DNA of 64,000 nucleotides, taken from the NCBI RefSeq assembly GCF_037893015.1, contig NC_133661.1:222979489-223043488 (forward strand). The letters run 5' to 3'. The stretch's first letter is position 1, and each line of letters opens with the position of its first letter. The notes beneath the pieces are model-generated. The model made no database searches. It was not told where the DNA came from and saw nothing but the letters and a program-made list of their open reading frames with translations. This document shows, one piece after another, positions 43,606 to 55,121 of this stretch. This stretch comes from Macrotis lagotis. Lineage: Eukaryota > Chordata > Mammalia > Peramelemorphia > Peramelidae. The position numbers were made by a program, and so were the translations under genes.

Positions 43606-43819
43606 GAAAGAAATGAAAGCTATCAATTATATGAAAAAATATGCTCCAAACCACTAATAATGAAAGAAATGCAAATTAAAAACACATCATACTACTCGGA
43701 CAGGCAAAGAGCACAAAAGGGGAAAAAAAGACAATTGTTGATAAGGTTGGGGGAGAACAGGTACTCTAACATTGTTTTTGGATCTACAACTTCATCTGTG
43801 CCTTATAAAAATATTTCAT

Positions 43820-43888
43820 TGTGGGGGTGAGGGGAGGGAAGCCAGATTAGGGGGGAAATGTAAAATTCAAAATAAATAAAATCTTTCT
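43820..43888 (+). mobile_element. 69-bp L1 3' stub with perfect TSD
   Basis: 'tgtgggggtgaggggaggga', 'gccagattaggggggaaatg', 'aaaattcaaaataaataaaa' is only the last 69 bp of the L1 type seen at 36155-36215. Perfect 13-bp TSD aaaaatatttcat at 43807-43819 and 43889-43901. It sits inside the preceding L1 fragment or at its edge. Confidence 0.9.
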
Positions 43889-44093
43889 AAAAATATTTCA
43901 TCATCATTCTCCTGATTCATGATTGGAAATATGTAAATCATTCTTCTGGCTCTGCTCACTTCAGTTTATAGTGAAAATAGGGAAATAAGGGGCTTCTTAG
44001 GAAAATTCAAATTCTGATAGTAGAAACAGAATAATTAGTTCATCTATAGAAAGTTTTTAAAGGGTTGCCTGAGAGGTTTAATAATAGCTTCAT

Positions 44094-44250
44094 GGGGGCG
44101 GCTAGGTGGCACAGTGGATAGAGCACTGGCCCTGGAGTCAGGAGTACTTGAGTTCAAATCCTAACCTCAGACACTTAATAATCACCTAGCTGTGTGGCCT
44201 TGGGCAAGCCACTTAACCCCATTGCCTTGCAAAAACTAAAAAAAAAAAAA
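44094..44250 (+). mobile_element. Type A SINE
   Basis: Full length with A14 tail. Perfect TSD aatagcttcat at 44083-44093 and 44251-44261. Confidence 0.97.
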
Positions 44251-44314
44251 AATAGCTTCATAAATGTTCCCTCTCTTCCTCCCTTCCTCCTTTCCTTCCT
44301 TTCTTCATTCCTTC

Positions 44315-44415
44315 TTGTAATATAAACTTCTTCTGAGTAGGGATTGTTTCATTTTTTTTATATTTATATCCCCAGTGCCTTAGTCATCTAAATACTTAAT
44401 AAATGCATGTTGATT
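44315..44415 (+). mobile_element. L2 3' end
   Basis: 'atataaacttcttctgagta', 'atatccccagtgccttagtc', 'aataaatgcatgttgattgg'. Confidence 0.65.
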
Positions 44416-44439
44416 GGTTGCTATAGCTAATAAAATGGG

Positions 44440-44520
44440 AAAGTATGTGCCAGAATCAAGACTTGAACTCAACTTTTCCTGTGGCAGAGGCCAGCTTTCT
44501 ATCCACTATGCTAGACGATC
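44440..44520 (-). mobile_element. MIR fragment, antisense
   Basis: 'aatcaagacttgaactcaac', 'agctttctatccactatgct'. Confidence 0.55.
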
Positions 44521-44566
44521 TCTCTAAATATAATCAATACAACCGCTTTAAAAAAAAAACAGTATG

Positions 44567-44728
44567 GGGGTGGCTAGGTGGTATAGTGGATAAAGCACCG
44601 GCCCTGGAGTCAGGAGTACCTGGGTTCAAATCCAGTCTCAGACACTTAATAATTACCTAGTTGTGTGGCCTTGGGCAAGCCACTTAACCCCATTTGCCTT
44701 GCAAAAATAAATAAATAAATAAACCAAA
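44567..44728 (+). mobile_element. Type A SINE
   Basis: Full length, (AATA)n in the tail. TSD of the form ttaaaaaaacagta on both sides (about 44549 and 44731). Confidence 0.95.
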
Positions 44729-44924
44729 GCTTAAAAAAACAGTACATAGTAGTTCATAGTATCATGTGTGATCCTCTTTTTTGTTCTTTTTTTTGTAGTT
44801 TGTTGAGTTTGTTGATGTGAATTGGGTTCATAATAAAAAATGAAATTTATATTAAGAAAGGGGGGGTGAACAATATAATCCATTCTCACAGTCAGAAATA
44901 AGAATTTCTTCTATAAAACCTTCA

Positions 44925-45015
44925 TAAGTGGCCTCTACTTGAATATGTTCTAAAAATGATACTCACTACTTATTGAGGCAGTCCATTCTATGTTTGGACT
45001 TTTCTTATCATTAAG
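44925..45015 (-). mobile_element. CR1/L3-type LINE fragment
   Basis: 'aagtggcctctacttgaata', 'actcactacttattgaggca', 'gtccattctatgtttggact'. Cut on the right by the type B SINE. Confidence 0.5.
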
Positions 45016-45016
45016 A

Positions 45017-45242
45017 GGGCTGCATAGAGTACCTTCCCTGGAGTTAGGGAGACCTGAGTTCAAATGTGCCTCAGACACTTGAGTGACCCTAGGCAAAGTC
45101 ATTTAATTCTGCTTCAGTTTCCTCATCCATAAAAGGAGCTGAAGGAAAAAATGACAGATCACTCTAATATCTTTGTCAAGAATACCCTCAAAAAAAAGGA
45201 TCACAAAGGGTTGAACATAACTGAACAAAATGACTAAACAAC
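45017..45242 (+). mobile_element. Type B SINE
   Basis: 'gggctgcatagagtaccttc', 'gttcaaatgtgcctcagaca', 'aggaaaaaatgacagatcac', 'gttgaacataactgaacaaa'. TSD tatcattaaga at 45006-45016 and 45243-45253, perfect. Confidence 0.93.
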
Positions 45243-45253
45243 TATCATTAAGA

Positions 45254-45500
45254 TGTATTTAATGACTATATCTATTTTCTTGATATTTATGACATATATA
45301 CATATATATGTAAACTTATGTCTAGTGACTTGTACATAGTAAACAGTTAATAAATACTTGTTTCATTCCTTCTTTTCCATTATAAGACTGTTTGAGTGGA
45401 GGTTGTTTCATTCTTGCTACTTATATAAAGTATATTTATCAGGGGCATAGAGCTTAACAAATGTGTGTTGATGATTGATTATTGAAGCTGATAAAATTGG
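45254..45500 (+). mobile_element. L2-like 3' ends
   Basis: 'cttgtacatagtaaacagtt', 'aataaatacttgtttcattc' and 'ttaacaaatgtgtgttgatg': two successive L2-like termini. Confidence 0.45.
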
Positions 45501-45889
45501 AGAATTCAGAATATATTAATTTCAATGAACATATCACTTGCTTCTATTTTGCCTTCCATCCACTTTGGAAGAGGCCCCTAGTTGAATGTTGGATTGCCAT
45601 TATAATCCTCCATTTTCCATTATCATCCCTGATCCCCTCTTCTCATTATTAACATAATCTTCATCTAAATATCATCCCACCATCAACTATTCTTCATTAT
45701 CATCATCATCATCACCTTTATGATCTTTATCATAGCTCATCCATGATCATCATTGTAATTATTATTATTGTTCAGGTATTTCATTCATGTCCAATATTTT
45801 AGTATTATTAATAAAAGAGTTTTGATCTAGACTTCCTGCAAGGATCTAGGGGACCCTCATGGTCTTTGGAACACATTTTGAAAACAGAA

Positions 45890-46108
45890 AAGAATACTAG
45901 ATTTGCAGTCAGAAAGACTCATTTTTATGAGTTCAAATCTGGCTTCAGATATTTACTAGCTATATGTGACTCTGGACATGTCACATAATCATGTCTGCCT
46001 CAGTTTTCTCATTTATAAAATGGAAGGAGGAAATGGCAAACTACTCTAGTATTTTTGCCAAGAAAACCTCAAATTGGGTCACAAAGGCTCAGACACAACT
46101 GAAAATAT
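45890..46108 (+). mobile_element. Type B SINE
   Basis: 'gatttgcagtcagaaagact', 'aggaggaaatggcaaactac', 'gccaagaaaacctcaaattg', 'gctcagacacaactgaaaat'. Confidence 0.9.
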
Positions 46109-46194
46109 CCTCTAAACTTCCCTTTATCTCTATAACTCTTTAAAAAAGTGAGAAAAATCATAATAATTGGAGCTTGTATTCCTGACTTCAGGCC

Positions 46195-46320
46195 AGGGAC
46201 TCTATTCCTTTCAGCACCTACCTGAAGAATAAAGAAACTGAGACCTGAGAGGAAGTGATTATCTCAAGTTTATATAAGCAGTAAGGTCTTTGATTAAAAA
46301 TCTAGTGTTCTTTTCATTAT
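46195..46320 (-). mobile_element. MIR, antisense
   Basis: 'aaagaaactgagacctgaga', 'aagtttatataagcagtaag'. Confidence 0.55.
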
Positions 46321-46619
46321 TTTCAAATATGTTACAGAGACCATGGAGTTCTCCTAGATCCTTTTAGGGGAGCCATGATATCAGAACTCTTTTCCTAATA
46401 ATACTAAATTTTTTTAATTTCTACTATTGTAGATATAGATAGATATAACCCATATAAATGAAACCTCTTTGGAATCATTAATTTTTAAGATCAAAATGGG
46501 GGCCCTAAGACCAAAATATTTGAGACTCAATGGACTTTATTTTGGAAAAAGTGCTAGGGAGTATTTAGGACTGCTTGCTATCTTTCATGATAGTGAAGGA
46601 AAGAAAGACATTCTTATGA

Positions 46620-46915
46620 AGTAGATAAAGCACTGGACTAGTCAGAAGACCTAGGTTCAAGTTCCAAGGGTCATTTAAAGCCTCTTAAACTCCCCCTTCT
46701 GCCTCAGTTTCCTTACTTTTTTTAATTAGGTTTTTGCAAGGCAAATGGGGTTAAGTGACTTGCCCAAGGCCACACAGCTAGGTAATTATTAAGTGTCTGA
46801 GGCCGGATTTGAACTCAGGTATTCCTGACTCCAGGGCTGGTACTTTATTCACTGTGCCACCTAGCCGCCCCAGCTTCCTTACTTTTAAAATAGGGATGAT
46901 AATATTTGTACAAGG
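46620..46915 (+). mobile_element. MIR interrupted by a type A SINE
   Basis: 'agataaagcactggactagt' and 'gcctcagtttccttac' on the left, 'agcttccttacttttaaaat' and 'agggatgataatatttgt' on the right. Confidence 0.75.
46717..46871 (-). mobile_element. Type A SINE nested in MIR
   Basis: Full length, antisense. TSD agtttccttact (left) and agcttccttact (right). Confidence 0.96.
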
Positions 46916-46921
46916 AATCAG

Positions 46922-47150
46922 TTTGTATGACAGGAAGAACACTGACTCTGGAGTCAGAAGACCTGGGTTCAGATCCTACTTCTGTCCCTGACTGTGCAAC
47001 CTTGAGCAAATCAATTAATCTCTCTGGGTCTCAGTTTTCTCATCTGTAAATCAAGAGGATTGGACCAGAAGGCATTCAAGTTCTAGACTGACCATGCTAT
47101 TTTCCTCCCCTCACAGGGTGGTTTTGAAAAAAAGTGCTTTAGAGCTAGAA
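46922..47150 (+). mobile_element. MIR-type SINE
   Basis: 'agaacactgactctggagtc', 'tcagttttctcatctgtaaa', 'gaggattggaccagaaggca'. Confidence 0.7.
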
Positions 47151-47694
47151 AATTGTAATCTATTTTTAAAATTTTATTTTATTCTGAATATAAGAAATAA
47201 AACATCTTAACAAAGTGGGATTAAAAAAAAAACCAGGATCATACCTGAAACTGAAAATTCATCAAGTATAATTTTCTATTCCTTTCAAATATACAGCAAA
47301 GTTATCATGCAACTTACATATGTATTTAAATGTATTTACTTACATATGTATTTAAATATTCCATTCATTTTCTAGATTCAAACAGCATGTTCCATCATAG
47401 AATATTTGCAGTTAAATTGGATATCCATAATATAATGACTTAGTTGCTCAAAGTTGTTCTTAAAACTGTATACAATGTTCTCTTGTTTCTGCTCATCTAA
47501 CTCGATTATTTTGTGGAGGATTGTATGTTTTTCTAAAATCACTGGGCTCATCATTTCTTATAGCAGAGTAATATTCCATCATGAACATATATCTCAGTTT
47601 GTTTAGCTATACCCCAGCTGATGGGCATCCCCCCAATTTCCAGTTCTTTGCCACCATAAAGAAAGCTCCTATAAATATTTTAGAACGTGTAGAT

Positions 47695-48137
47695 TCTCAG
47701 AAGAACATTATACACACTAACAACAACAAGGAGTGATGATCAACCATGATGGACTCATTCATTTCAGCAAGTCAATAATCAAAGACAATTTTAAAAGACT
47801 TGAGATAGAAAAGTACCAACCAGAGAAGGAGTTGTGGAGTTTAAATGAAAACCAAAGATTATTAGCTTCAATTTTTAAAAGTTGTCTTATGTATTATGCC
47901 ATTTTTCTCTAATGTTCTCTTTCTTCCATTTGGATCTGATTCTTCTCTCATAATATGATCAATATGGATCTATGTTTAGCATGGTTATAAAAGTAGAACC
48001 TATATCAGATTGCTTTCTGTCAGGAGAGGGGGAGGGAAGGGAAGGAGGAAGAAAAATGTAAAACTCAAAACCTTGCAAAAACAAATGATTGGTAAAAACT
48101 ACCATTGTATGCAATTGGAAAAAAAATAAAACATTAA
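47695..48137 (+). mobile_element. L1 3' end inserted in the older L1, opposite strand
   Basis: 'tgatgatcaaccatgatgga', 'gatcaatatggatctatgtt', 'gattgctttctgtcaggaga', 'gcaattggaaaaaaaataaa' with polyadenylation-like aataaa. It splits host L1 text 'ctcctataaatattttag' and 'gggtttgtttttatcctttt'. Confidence 0.9.
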
Positions 48138-48149
48138 GGGAGGAAAAAA

Positions 48150-51100
48150 GACCATATAGGGTTTGTTTTTATCCTTTTCCCCTGATCATCTTGGGAAATA
48201 GATCTAATAGTGATATTGCTGGGTCATAGGGTAAAGGCAGATTAATAACTCTTTGGGCATCATTTCAAATCTCTTTCCAAAATGGTTGAATTAGCTCATA
48301 GATCTACCAACAATGAATTACGAACCAAATTTTTCCACATCTTCTCCAACCTTTATCACCTTTCACTTCTATCATTTTAGTGGTATAAAATGTATCTCGA
48401 GGTTGTTTTAAATTGCATTTCTCTAATCAATAATGATTTATAGTATTTCTATATGATTATATTATGATTTTTTCATCAGAAAATTGTTCATATTCTCTTG
48501 CCAGTTATCAATTGGGGAATGACTTTCATTTTTATAGAGTGACAAAGTTCTTTATATATTTGAAAGATAAGACCTTTTTCTGAGAAACTTTCTATAAACA
48601 CCCCCCCCCCCCCGAGTTTTCTGTTTTCCTTCTGATCTTGGCTACATTGATTTTATTTGTATAAAGCTTTTTCGATTTAATGTAAACAGAATTTCCATTT
48701 ACACATCTCCCAATGCTATCTCTTGTTGTTCACAAATTATTTATCTATCTATAAATCTGATAGATAAGATGTGCCATGTTCTTCAGATTTTTCTTGTAAT
48801 ATTTCCTTCATAGCTAGGTCATGTATTCATTTTGACCTTCCCTTGGTAAATGGTGTTAAGATTTTGGTCAATGCTCAATTTCTGCCAGACTGCTTTCCAG
48901 TTTTTGCAACAATTTTTGCCAAATAATGAATTCTTATCCCCAAAACTTAAGTTTTAAACTTGTCAAATACTAGATTATTATATTTGATTGCTGCTATAGA
49001 TTGTACCTACCTTTTTATTTCTTAGTCAGTACCAGATAGTTTTGATAATTACTGCCCTATAATAGAGTTTAAGATCTGGTGATGCTAAATCTCCAATCTT
49101 TACAGTTTTTCCCATAAGCTCCTTTGATAATCTTTATCTTTTGTTTTTCCAAATGAATTTATTTTTTTTTGTAGTTCAGTAAAATAATTTTTGGTAATTT
49201 AAATAGGATGACATGGAATATATAGATTAATTTTGGTAAACTTGTCATTTTTATTACATTGATCCTCTTTACCCATGAACAATGAATTCATTTATTTAAA
49301 TATGATTTTATTTGTATTTCATGGTTTTGTTCATAGAAATTCCAGTAGGTGTATTACCAGTTAATGTCTTCAGTTATTTTAAATGCAGTATCTAGCTATC
49401 TCTTTTTGCAGGATCCTATTGATGATAAGAATGCTGATGATTTATGTAGGTTTAGTTTATATCTTGCTACTTTGCTAAAATTATTAATTATTTCAGTTCA
49501 TTTTTAGTTGAGTCTTTAGGATTTTCCAAGTATTTCATCATATCATCTGCAAAAAGAGTTTCATTATCTCATTCCCTATTTTGATTTAATCTATTTCTTT
49601 TTCTTCTCTTATTGCTACTGCTAGATAATATTGAATAATATTGGTGACAGTGGGGATCCTTGTTTTACACTGAACTTACTAGAAAGACTTCTAGCTTATC
49701 CTAATTACAAATAATGCTCGCCGATGGTTTTTGGCAGATACTTTTATCAACTTAAGGAAAAGTCCATTTATGCATATACTTTCAAGTATGTCTAATAGAA
49801 TTGAGTGTTGTTCTTTATCAAATGCTTTCTCTGCATCTATTTGAAATTATTGTGATTTTTAATTGATATAATCATTTGTTGTTAGTTTTCCTTATATTAA
49901 GCATTCCCTGTCTTCTTGGAATGAATACTTGGTCATATATATAATCTTTGTAATATATTGTTGACTGTAATCTTTTAGCTAGTATTTTATTTAGGATTTT
50001 TGCATCTATATTCATTAATAAGATTAGCCTATAATTTTCTTTCTCTATTTTTACTTTTAGATAGCAGTATCATATTGGTTTCTTAAAAGATTTTGATAGG
50101 TAGGACCCCTTCCTTGCCTTTTATTTCAAATAGTTTATTTAATATTTGAATTATTTGGTCTTTAAATGTCTGATATAATTCTCTTGCAAGTCCATCTTTT
50201 TTTTTTAGGGAGCTCATTTATGGCCTGCTAAATTCCTTTTTTATAAAATGGGTCTATTTAGATATTCTATTTCCTCTTCTGTCAATCTAGGCAGTTTGTG
50301 TTTTTGTGATTATTCTTCTTTTTTCACTTAAGTTCTTAAATTTATTGGCATATAATTGGGCAAAATAATTTCTTATAATTGCTTTGATTTCATCTTCTTT
50401 AGTGGTACATTCATCTTTTTGATTTTTGTTGCTACTAATTTGGTTTTATTCTCTAAAATATATTAAAATGGCTTATCTCTTTTATAGATTTTTCAACTCC
50501 TACTTTTATTTATTGATTCAATTTTTTCTTACATGCAATTTTATTAATTCACCTTTAATTTTTTGGATTTTCAATTTAGTGTTCAATTGGGAATTTATTA
50601 TTTTTTTTCTAATTTTTTTAATCAAATACCCAATTCACTGGTCTCCTCTTTCTCTTTTCTATTTGCTACTTGTACTGTTTCCCATAGGTTTTGATATGTT
50701 GTTTAATTATTGTTATTTTCTTTAATGGAATTACAATTTTTTACATTATTTGTACTATAATTCTTACATTCTTTAAGATTAGATTTTTTATTTCAAATGA
50801 GTTTTTTTTTTCCTATTTCCAATGTCCTTTTAAATGTAATTTTATTGCATTGTGGTTTATAAAGGAAGCATTGAGTTTCTCTGCTTTTTAGTTATAAATT
50901 TTTTGTGCCCTAATATATAGTCAGTCTTTGTAAAGGTACCATGTGCCACTGAGAAAAAGGTTATTTTTTTCTATTTCCATTCAATTCTCTCCAGATATCT
51001 AAAATTCTATTCATTTCCTTAACTTCTTTTTATTTATTTTTTGGTTAGATTTGTTTAGTTCTGAGAGGGGAAAATCAAAGTCTACCACTTTTATAGTACT

Positions 51101-51780
51101 GCTATCTGTTTCCATCTGTATTTCATTTAACTTTTAAAATTTAGATGCTATGGCATTTGGTGTATTTAAGTTTAGAATTGGTATTGCTTCATTATCTTTG
51201 GTATTTTTTTTATCATAATGTAGTTTCCCTATTTATCTCTTTTAATCAAATCTATTTCAGCTTTGACTTTGTTGAATATCATGATTGCTACTCTTCCTTT
51301 TCTGTTTTGCAATGACTGAGGCATTTTGTACACCAGACCTTTCTTTTAACTCTTTGTGTATCTTTCATTTTTAATGTGTTTTTATAAGCAGCATATTGGC
51401 AGATTCTGATTTTTAATCCATTCTACTATCCATTTCTGTTTTATGGGTGAATTCCTCCCATTCACATTCCACTACACTATTTGTGTATTTGTCTCCATTA
51501 TATTTTTCTTCACTATTGATCTCAAACTCTCTTTTTATACCCTATTCTTGCTCTAGTTTACTTCTAACCCATTCCATGCTCTTTTAAAGAATCTCTCCCT
51601 TATACTCTCTCCAAACCCTCCTATTGTTTATTCTTTCCACTCCTCTAAAGGTCTCTTCCACTTTTTCTCCCCCCATCCTCATAAATTTTAATCTACTCAC
51701 CCTTTTAATCATGCCCCTCATCCTGTTTCCTCAGCCTCTTATTTCTTTATACATTTAGAAGACTTTTATATTCTTCTAGA
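48150..51780 (-). pseudogene. L1 ORF2 (endonuclease-reverse transcriptase) remains
   Basis: In life ORF2p nicks target DNA and reverse transcribes L1 RNA. Antisense text at 49790-50045 ('tcaaatgctttctctgcatc', 'aggatttttgcatctatatt', 'cctataattttctttctct') corresponds to the reverse-transcriptase region of mammalian L1 ORF2. 51080-51240 ('gaaaatcaaagtctaccact', 'tcataatgtagtttcccta') corresponds to the N-terminal endonuclease region. 48180-48540 corresponds to the C-terminal part. No frame stays open beyond about 100 codons, and those open frames are on the other strand, so it is dead. Domain placing rests on remembered human L1 text, not on a search. Confidence 0.8.
48601..48613. repeat. C13 homopolymer inside L1
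   Basis: 13 C within L1 ORF2 remains; absent from L1 text, likely a slippage expansion. Confidence 0.9.
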
Positions 51781-51829
51781 TGTATATGTTGTTTCCTCTT
51801 CAACCCAGATCTGATGAGAGTAGGGTTCC

Positions 51830-52780
51830 AATAATATAGCAGCTGCTAGGTCTTATGTATTTGTAATTGTGGTTCTATAGTATTTGAATTGTTTTTCTTG
51901 TTGCTCATATTTTTGTTTAAACAAAACATGTTTTGATTTTTTTTTTGCAAGGCAATGGGCTTAAGTGACTTGCTCAATAAGTATTAAGTATCTGAGGCTA
52001 GATTTGAATCTGATTCCAGGACCAGTGCTCTATTCATTGCACCATCTAGCTGTCCCTGTTCATAATATTTTCTCCTTAACCTGGGAGTTTTGAAATTTGG
52101 CTATGATATTCCTATAGGTTTTCATCCTGGGATCTCTTTCAGGTGGTGACTGGTGGATTTTTTCCTATATCTATTTTTCCCTTCAGGGCAGTTTTCTTTA
52201 ATTATTTCTTATAATATGTACTAAGATTCTTCTGATTGTAGCTTTTAGGTAGTTTGTTAATTCTTATATTTTCTCTTCTTGAGCTATACTTCAGATCAGT
52301 TGGGTTTTTTATGAAAAACAGTTGTTTTTCTTATTCACTATGACACACTGCTCCTCAGTAGTGAGTAGGACACTAGATTTGGAGTCAAAAAGACCTGGGT
52401 TCAAAACTGGATGATCTTTATGAGATGTTTCACATTCTTTTTTCTTTTCTTTTCTTTTCTTTTCATTCTTTTTATTTTTTTTATTATTTCTTGGCATTTT
52501 ATAACATCATTCACTTCCTCTTGTCCAGTTCTAGTTTTCAAGGAGTTGTTTTCTTCCTTAAGATTCTAGATCTCTTTTTCTAATTAGTTGATCTTTTCAT
52601 AATCTTCTTGGTTTTTTCTAGGATAGTTCTTAATTTTTTTCTTATTTTTTTACTCAATCTCTCTTTCTTGATTTTAAAAGTCCCTTTTAAGTTCTCCAAT
52701 AATTCTCATTTGACATTGCTTTTTGTTTTTTGCTTTCATAACCTCCTCTAAAGATGTCTATGGTTAGGTTCTTCCTCCTT
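51830..52780 (-). pseudogene. L1 ORF1 remains
   Basis: Aligns by eye to the better ORF1 copy at 5516-6680: compare 'gggagttttgaaatttggct' (52085) with 'gggagttctggaacttggct' (5849), and 'ctattttttcccttcaggg'-like text with 5937-5970. Heavily decayed, cut by a type A SINE and a MIR-like piece. It shows that both L1-type elements in the window share an ORF1 lineage. Confidence 0.8.
51937..52056 (-). mobile_element. Type A SINE, internally deleted, nested in L1 ORF1
   Basis: 'ttgcaaggcaatgggcttaa', 'gtattaagtatctgaggcta', 'cattgcaccatctagctgtc'. Lacks the block around 'ccaaggccacacagctagg'. Confidence 0.9.
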
Positions 52781-52789
52781 TGCTTACTC

Positions 52790-53530
52790 ATTTTTATTTT
52801 AGCAGCTTGTTATCATAATCACCATTAGTCCTGGGGTGTGGGGGATGGGTGAGGGATGGCCTCAGGTCCTTCTTGCTGTTATTTTTCTGGCCTTTCTCCA
52901 GGACTAAACCTCAGCACTCCTTTCCCCTTCCATGTCACAGCTGGGGCACTCAGTTATATTATGCTGGGAATGCTTCTACTCCCTGAGGACAATGGCTATA
53001 ATCTTCAGTTCTTCCCCCTGACCTGGAATAGAAACCAGGAGCTTAGTTCACCTGTAAGTGCCACAAGCAGAATCATCCCCTCCCTACTGCTTCTGCACTT
53101 GGGGTGTGTTAATTCCCTCACCCTCATTAGCAGCCCAGGATCTTGACTTGACAGCACAACTGGATCTGGCATCCCTCAGCAGCAGAAGATCCTTCAGTCT
53201 TCCCCCGCTCAGATGTCTGACTCCCCAGCCATCTGTGAGGTGAGAATTCCAGTGACTGAGGCTACGGCTATCTCCCAACCTAGCTGCCCATAGGGTTTGT
53301 TTGTTGTTTTGGGGAGATAGCCTGGGAGTTTTGCTCTTCACTCAGGCTGAACCTCAGTCCCTAGGATCTTTCCTCAGGTCTTTGGTTGTCTCTTAGAGGA
53401 CCACTGCTCTGCTCCAGCTCTTGCTTAGTTTTACCTCTCTATGTTCACTCTCAGGTACTATTTTGTCTTGTCTATAGAAGAAATCTGAAGATCTTGGAAT
53501 TTTCTGATCTACTTTACCATCTTCCCATAA
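52790..53530 (-). promoter_or_regulatory. L1 5' UTR remains
   Basis: More GC-rich than the L1 body and placed as the 5' UTR of the HAL1-like element. Frames of 60-96 codons on both strands have no recognisable domain. Presumed ancestral L1 promoter. Confidence 0.5.
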
Positions 53531-53534
53531 TTCC

Positions 53535-54005
53535 TCCAAAAACTGTAATCTATTAAAATGTCTCTCAAGGAAGACATTCATTCAGTGTACCTCTTTGCTA
53601 GCTTATTAGAAAATTATCCTTTTTGTAGGTTTGTAAAGATAGGAAAAGGAAGACCTCACCTACCCAGAAAAACCAATATACTGGCTTGGGCTGAGCAGAT
53701 GAAAGGATCATCTGATCTCTAGGAAGGCCATTCAAGAAGAATGATGACATGAGGATGGTCCCCAAAGGTTGGATTTCACTTAAGGTCACAAAAAAGTCAG
53801 CAACCTCTTTGTTTGAAGCCAACTTGGTAATTCATTATTTAATACCTTAGTATTGACACCTTAGTAGCCTGGAGCTCAGTTGGAAGAGGAAGGTTAGTAT
53901 CACCTGGACACCTGGACCTTGCTTTTTTCATCTCTACAATGATGCATTTGAACTAAATAAACTCTAAAATACCATTTAGCTCCATTTTTAGAATTTAAAT
54001 CACAT
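53535..54005. other. Unassigned stretch
   Basis: No repeat or gene recognised. Confidence 0.45.
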
Positions 54006-54024
54006 TAGAAATTTTGATAAGTTG

Positions 54025-54165
54025 GGGCGGCTAGGTGGCACAGTGGATAAAGCACTGGCCCTGGAGTCAGGAGGACCTGAGTTCAAATATGACCTCAGAC
54101 ACTTAATAATTACCTAGCTGTGTGGCCTTGGACAAGCCACTACCTTGCAAAAACCTAAAAAAAAA
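54025..54165 (+). mobile_element. Type A SINE
   Basis: 'ggcggctaggtggcacagtg' head; lacks 'ttaaccccattg' near the 3' end. Perfect 18-bp TSD agaaattttgataagttg at 54007-54024 and 54166-54183. Confidence 0.98.
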
Positions 54166-54224
54166 AGAAATTTTGATAAGTTGCAATAGGGCAATGTTGA
54201 AGGGTTGAAAGGAGTCTTAGCACC

Positions 54225-54460
54225 TAAGAGTCATTAGGTGACCCAATGGACAGAGTGAGTCTGGGGTTAGGAAGTCCTGAATTCAAATGTGACCTCAGAC
54301 AGACCTTTTCTAACTGTGTGACCTTGGATAAATCATCAATCTCTATTTGCTATAGTTTCCTCATCAGCAAAAATGAGGATAATAATAGCATCTTTCTCTC
54401 AAAGTTGTAATAATAATAATAATAAAAAAGAATATTTGTAAAGCATTTGGCATCATGTCT
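54225..54460 (+). mobile_element. MIR/Mar1-type CORE-SINE
   Basis: 'ggtgacccaatggacagagt', 'tttcctcatcagcaaaaatg', 'agaatatttgtaaagcattt'; contains (AAT)n. Confidence 0.8.
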
Positions 54461-54462
54461 GG

Positions 54463-54705
54463 GGATGGCTAGATGGCACAGTGGATAGAGTGCCAGACCT
54501 GTGACCTCAGTTACTTATTATTTGTGTGAGCTGGGCAAGTCACAACCCTATTTGTCCCAATTTCCTCATTTATAAAATAAACTGGAGAAAGAAATGGCAA
54601 ATCACTCTAGTATCTTCAGCAAGAAAACCCTAAATGGGCAGTGTGTCATAGTAATGGGGTCATGAAGGGGACATGACTAAAAAATGACTGAATGACAAAG
54701 TTCAG
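54463..54705 (+). mobile_element. Type B SINE
   Basis: 'ggatggctagatggcacagt', a deletion in the middle of the head, 'ggagaaagaaatggcaaatc', 'cagcaagaaaaccctaaatg', 'gacatgactaaaaaatgact'. Confidence 0.92.
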
Positions 54706-54744
54706 CATCTGGCATATAGGAGATGCCATGATAATGAGGAGGAT

Positions 54745-54745
54745 A

Positions 54746-54776
<31 letters not shown>
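54745..54776. repeat. (GAT)n microsatellite
   Basis: About ten ATG/GAT units. Confidence 0.95.
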
Positions 54777-54777
<1 letters not shown>

Positions 54778-54779
54778 AC

Positions 54780-55120
54780 AATTTATTTTACCTCTCTGGG
54801 CTTGAATTTATCATGTCTAGAATGAAGGAATTTTAACAAAATGGCCACAAAATTCAGCTTTAGCTAGCCCCATGATCTTAAGGCTTTGCCAGGCCCAGCC
54901 CCAGGATGTCCTAGGCATGCAGAAAGCCAGAGTAACAGAGGAGACCTAGACTCAAACCATTGGGAGCTGAAATCAAGGAAGCCAAGGTTGGGGGTGGAGT
55001 TCTTGTATGAGCTCTTGAAGCTGGCATGTTTAAGAGGAGTGATAAGATGTTAAAAGGTCTTGATTATATTCCTGACTCTGAAGCTATATCTATAGAGATT
55101 TTTAAAAAAATGTGATCTGA
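54780..55120. other. Unassigned stretch
   Basis: No repeat or gene recognised. Confidence 0.4.
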
Positions 55121-55121
55121 G

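Larger units (their letters stand above)
43130..43806 (+). mobile_element. L1 fragment interrupted by two type A SINEs
   Basis: 'tttgctacaaatttctcaaa', 'aggtctgatattcaatatat' before the first SINE, 'gtaaatgacctaaagatag' between, and 'aatgaaagaaatgcaaatta' plus 'aagacaattgttgataaggt' after the second. This is the C-terminal ORF2 region of L1. Confidence 0.85.
47165..53530 (-). mobile_element. Near full-length L1, decayed, with three insertions
   Basis: Runs from the 5' end near 53530 (gggaagatggtaaagtagat on the minus strand, L1-start-like) through a 5' UTR (about 52790-53530), ORF1 remains (about 51830-52780), ORF2 remains (about 48150-51780) and a 3' end near 47165. Later insertions: an L1 3' end (47695-48137), a type A SINE (51937-52056) and a MIR-like piece (about 52315-52428). 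Many indels; an old copy. Confidence 0.85.

Noticed and set aside
50426-50891. Hydrophobic F/Y/I/L-rich frames resembling membrane segments
   Set aside because: Antisense of A-rich L1 ORF2; TTT/TAT-rich codons mimic membrane proteins.
52856-53341. Frames of 61-96 codons in a GC-richer block
   Set aside because: Position matches the L1 5' UTR; no domain recognised.
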